DNA from: Thuidium tamariscinum
Taxonomy: Eukaryota > Streptophyta > Bryopsida > Hypnales > Thuidiaceae
Assembly (NCBI GenBank): GCA_947034885.2
Contig: OX344751.2
Coordinates: 35,081,582-35,145,581, forward strand
Direction of reading: 5' to 3'
Length of the DNA: 64,000 nucleotides
In this document: one piece after another, positions 61,009-64,000 of the stretch
How the letters are laid out: the number at the start of each line of letters is the position of its first letter
Numbering within the stretch: the first letter of the stretch is position 1
Notes under the pieces: model-generated
The model's database searches: none
What the model was told of the DNA's origin: nothing
What the model saw: only the letters and a program-made list of their open reading frames with translations
Made by a program: the position numbers and the translations under genes

Positions 61009-61886
61009 GTTGCTGCAATCTACCTAAACCGCGACCAACTACTAAGTCCAATTTCATAATTGTTTGAAGTCCATGCCAGCAAGGTGGACATGGAACACTA
61101 CATATTGTCCCGCCAAAAACCTAAAGGTGGCAATGCCATGCGACTTTGGCGCCATTCTTTTTACCCCAAATAATCCATAAAATACTACATGTACCTCCTT
61201 CTTCAAGCATCATTCTTCCTACAAGCCTCTTGTCCTCTTTCAACATAGCCACCAAACATGTCGATCCACTTTTGGAAGCATTCAACACGGCCACTTACAC
61301 GTCGACCCAATTTTGGAAGCAAATGTATCTGAAGGTTTTACAGATAGTGACCCTTTTTCTTGCTACCCATATGATCCAAGCCTTGCTGGCCACATGCCCA
61401 TTGCCAAAAGTCAAACCTTTGGGTGAAAGCACATTAATAGGAGCCACTTGTAGACGTTAGGGAGGTACTTATGGAGGTCCTTAATGGAATATTCCATTCA
61501 CAAATCATTGTATATTTATCTAAATTGTCCAAATTGAATCTATAAATCATTCATGATGGATTCATATAATTAGACTATTCTATGATAAGTTATTGATTGT
61601 TCATCCAAGAGAGTCTTCAATTCATTTATGATGGGTTACTTATTCAACCAAATAAGCACTCCATTTTTGTCCTTTTTACACTTAGAAAGTAAACATATTT
61701 AATTTAATTTAATCTTATGTCAAGAAGCTATAACTAAAAAACAATGCACAATAATTTTTTTTCCATGTTTTAATTCATATCTAAGAGTTAGAATGAAGAT
61801 TCTTCGAAAAAAACAGTGGTTATGCCCAAGTTGGCTCCTTGTAGTGTACTTTCATCCCTCTGGTACTGCCCATGGAGAGCTTACAA
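61009..61886. other. inner right flank of the large element
   Basis: Upstream side of the minus-strand gene. A 104-codon plus-strand frame (61146-61460) has no motif. A short duplicated block (CGA(T/C)CCA, then TTTTGGAAGCA) occurs near 61260-61325. Otherwise nothing was recognised. Confidence 0.4.
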
Positions 61887-61918
61887 GGCCCTCTTATGAC
61901 CCCAAATTGGCTCTAATG
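61887..61918 (-). repeat. right terminal inverted repeat of the 15.5-kb element
   Basis: Reverse complement of 46385-46416 with one mismatch in 32. Confidence 0.8.
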
Positions 61919-64000
61919 GTTGCTCTCAAAGACTAATGCAATTTAGCTTCAAAAATTTTGTAACCAATTCTAGGGGAGGTCACTTAGCAAATTTTCAAAA
62001 CCATATGGGGCATAATATAGGGAGGGTTTTATTCATTTGAGGTAAAAATTTTAAAAATTTATAAAGGACTTCAAAGTAAATTAGGGTACATTCAAAGTAT
62101 AGAATCCAATATAAGTAATGGTAGGGAGTCTATAATTTGGGGTCTTTACAATTTTGTAAAAGTAATGAAGGACTAAGAGTACTAGATTCATATATTGAAT
62201 TATCTACCATAAGGTTTATTTAGTTGGACTGAATTTAATAGACCGTATTTTATTGTAGACAACTCCCTAACAAAGGATAGATGAGAAGTTGTATCCATCC
62301 CCGTGAAGTTTTGTTGGATTAGTTTGGGGTTTATCCAATGTCGAATTAGGGCTTTGGGTGGAAAGCTTGATTCTTGTTGTTCTTTTTCTTCTCCACTGTT
62401 CTTGAGTTTTGTTGAGCTTCATTGTACACACATTTGGACTTGTGACTTGATGATATAGTATCTAGTTGTATACCTTGAGCAACCATTTGATTGTCTATTG
62501 CAAGCTTGAAGGCAACCCCAATGCGACGCTGTCGGATAGAGAGGAGCGCGCTTAGGGAACACACGGGGTGTCTAGCTGCGACTAGGTTTGGTTTGGGAAA
62601 ATGAAGTCACAAAAAATAGAATGAACAATTTTACCAATTTTTCATTAAAAAAAACTCCCTATACAAAGTGCAATAATAATGACTATGCCAAAAAAAAACC
62701 ATAAACTCTGGGTTCTCCCAAGTATATCAAGGAAAGAAGGAAGGAGCATTTTCACCTTATCTACCACCTAGTTAAGTGGAGTTTGACCACTATAAAGCCA
62801 CATGGACTTGACTTCAACTATTAGTCTTTACTTTTCTCCCCCCCCGACCCTATCCTTATCTCCTACATGAACTTCTAGTCCTTTTAAAAAAAAACCTAAA
62901 CGAAAGATAAAACAAACTTCACCTTTCTTTTAAACAACTTTAAACTAATACTAAAACCCTAAAATGACTTTAAATATTAAAAAAAATCAAATTAATGCTA
63001 AATAATTGTTTAATAGAGGTAAAAAAGATAGAGTCCACTCCATATGGATGGATTAGACTCTCCAAAAAACCCTCAACTTCAACAATAAACATAAAATTTT
63101 ACATAGTAAACAAATTTACTACACGACAACGCTGTGTGTATGCTTTGTACACCTTTCTTGTAAACTATGATGACAATTTGGCATTGTTTTGGAAGTCTTG
63201 GCTGCTCCAAGTGCCCATAGTAGATTGATTGTGGACATCCTTGCTTGCTGAATGCTAATTTGTCCATGGAATTGTAGACATGTCTGAAGAGTAGGTGGCT
63301 ACAGGAGGTTGTTTCTCTTATTGGTTGAGCACTACAAACACTTCTATTTGGGTCACCTCGGCAACAAAAGAGTGAGATTTGGATTCTTATTTCAGTTATT
63401 GCAAAGTTTTTGGATTTAGACTCCAAGTTTTTCCTGATCAACTTCAAAGTAAGAGGTGTGTGAGATGCTGAGGGTTTCTTGACTAGCAAATGCTTCCCAT
63501 TTTTTCCTTGTACATAGTGGATTTTGCTAGGACAATATTGTAGTAGAACTAAACGCCATGGATGTCGGAATCACAGTCCAAATCTAGGGTACTCTTGTCA
63601 TTTCAATTGTGTTTGTGAACACATTTTTTTGCAACTAAATGTCATTCGACAACATTGTTAATTTTTCCTTGTTTTGAAGCTTTATGATTGATTGACAATT
63701 TCATATTCATTTGCTTGTGTTTCACTTGCATGTTTGGATATGTTATTTTTCATATTTGCATGTTTGGATATACTATTTTGCATTTCAAATTCTTTGGAGT
63801 AATCCACTGACCTTGTAAATCCAATCCCAAGTTGCAATTATTTGAGGATAACTAGATTTTGTAGTTCTTTCATACCCTGAACCCTAATCCATTGTGTGCA
63901 ACCTAAATCCTAAGACCCTAAACCAAAAACTTCAGGGTCTTTACTTTTGTAATACAGTTTGCACTAAACTCTGTCTTTATTCACATATTTTTACTTTCTG
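61919..64000. other. AT-rich right flank, nothing recognised
   Basis: Open frames of up to 136 codons (63079-63489, minus) show no motif. Telomere-like words (CCCTAAACC, CCTAAATCC) occur near 63880-63925, as in many plant intergenic regions. Confidence 0.45.

Larger units (their letters stand above)
46385..61918. mobile_element. candidate 15.5-kb giant DNA element with terminal inverted repeats
   Basis: The left end at 46385 reads CATTAGAGCCAATTTGGGG and continues TCA, C, AAGAGGGCC. The right end at 61918, on the other strand, reads CATTAGAGCCAATTTGGGG, TCA, T, AAGAGGGCC. That is 31 of 32 matches over 15.5 kb, far beyond chance. Between the ends are decayed coding segments on both strands (46988-48245 +, 49227-49741 -, 52132-52800 -, 55260-56395 +, 57480-57957 - and about 58600-61008 -), with GC-rich patches. 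No transposase was recognised and no target-site duplication was found. The terminal CATTAG and following G/T-rich bases resemble the small CATTAG elements in this window. Alternatives are a segmental inversion or two solo elements in opposite orientation. Confidence 0.6.

Noticed and set aside
46385-61918. Assignment of the large element to Maverick/Polinton, KDZ, Helitron or an integrated large virus
   Set aside because: I saw no polymerase, integrase, helicase, capsid or KDZ-type motif in the translated segments, so naming a class would be a guess.

Overview
The window looks like nuclear DNA from a land plant with a repeat-rich genome. It holds only two convincing intact host genes: a GRAS-family regulator of the SCL32 type (exons at 2889-3132 and 4241-5238, + strand) and a group I CONSTANS-like gene with two B-boxes, a CCT domain and a VP tail (exons at 36895-37345, 38064-38374 and 38715-39065, + strand). 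Both sit in GC-richer islands and have introns with canonical GT-AG borders and matching phases. The moss-like B-box sequence and three-exon COL gene suggest, but do not prove, a seed-free lineage. I cannot name the species.

Layout. 1-2.9 kb: non-coding upstream DNA. 2.9-5.6 kb: the GRAS gene, whose intron is filled by four degenerate tandem repeats of about 195 bp and which is followed by a decayed copy of its own 3' end. 5.6-18.8 kb: AT-rich DNA with a CATTAG-ended inverted-repeat element, TTAA-bordered elements and a 5'-truncated non-LTR retroelement tail (16.4-17.3 kb) with a zinc-finger/restriction-like-nuclease type C-terminus. 18.8-26.5 kb: a GC-rich unclassified segment, then a full-length L1-type LINE with a 17-bp target-site duplication. 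26.8-31.6 kb: a chain of TTAA-bordered inverted-repeat elements that share single TTAA borders, including two large foldbacks. 31.6-36.3 kb: AT-rich DNA with further small elements. 36.3-39.8 kb: the COL gene. 39.8-46.4 kb: AT-rich DNA with a CACTA-type MITE, another CATTAG element and a TTAA element. 46.4-61.9 kb: a candidate giant DNA element of about 15.5 kb, bounded by terminal inverted repeats of 32 bp (31 matching) and carrying at least five decayed coding segments on both strands that I cannot assign to a known family. 61.9-64 kb: AT-rich DNA.

Two themes run through the window. First, the mobile coding sequences (LINE ORF2 and the giant-element genes) are broken mostly by point stop codons, chiefly TAG, while long stretches keep their reading frame. 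This fits C-to-T decay of methylated cytosines rather than random loss. Second, several non-autonomous families share insertion or terminal rules (TTAA borders; CATTAG termini; CACTA termini with 3-bp duplications), and the CATTAG-ended small elements may be related to the 15.5-kb element. No rRNA, tRNA, CRISPR array or organelle-derived segment was recognised.
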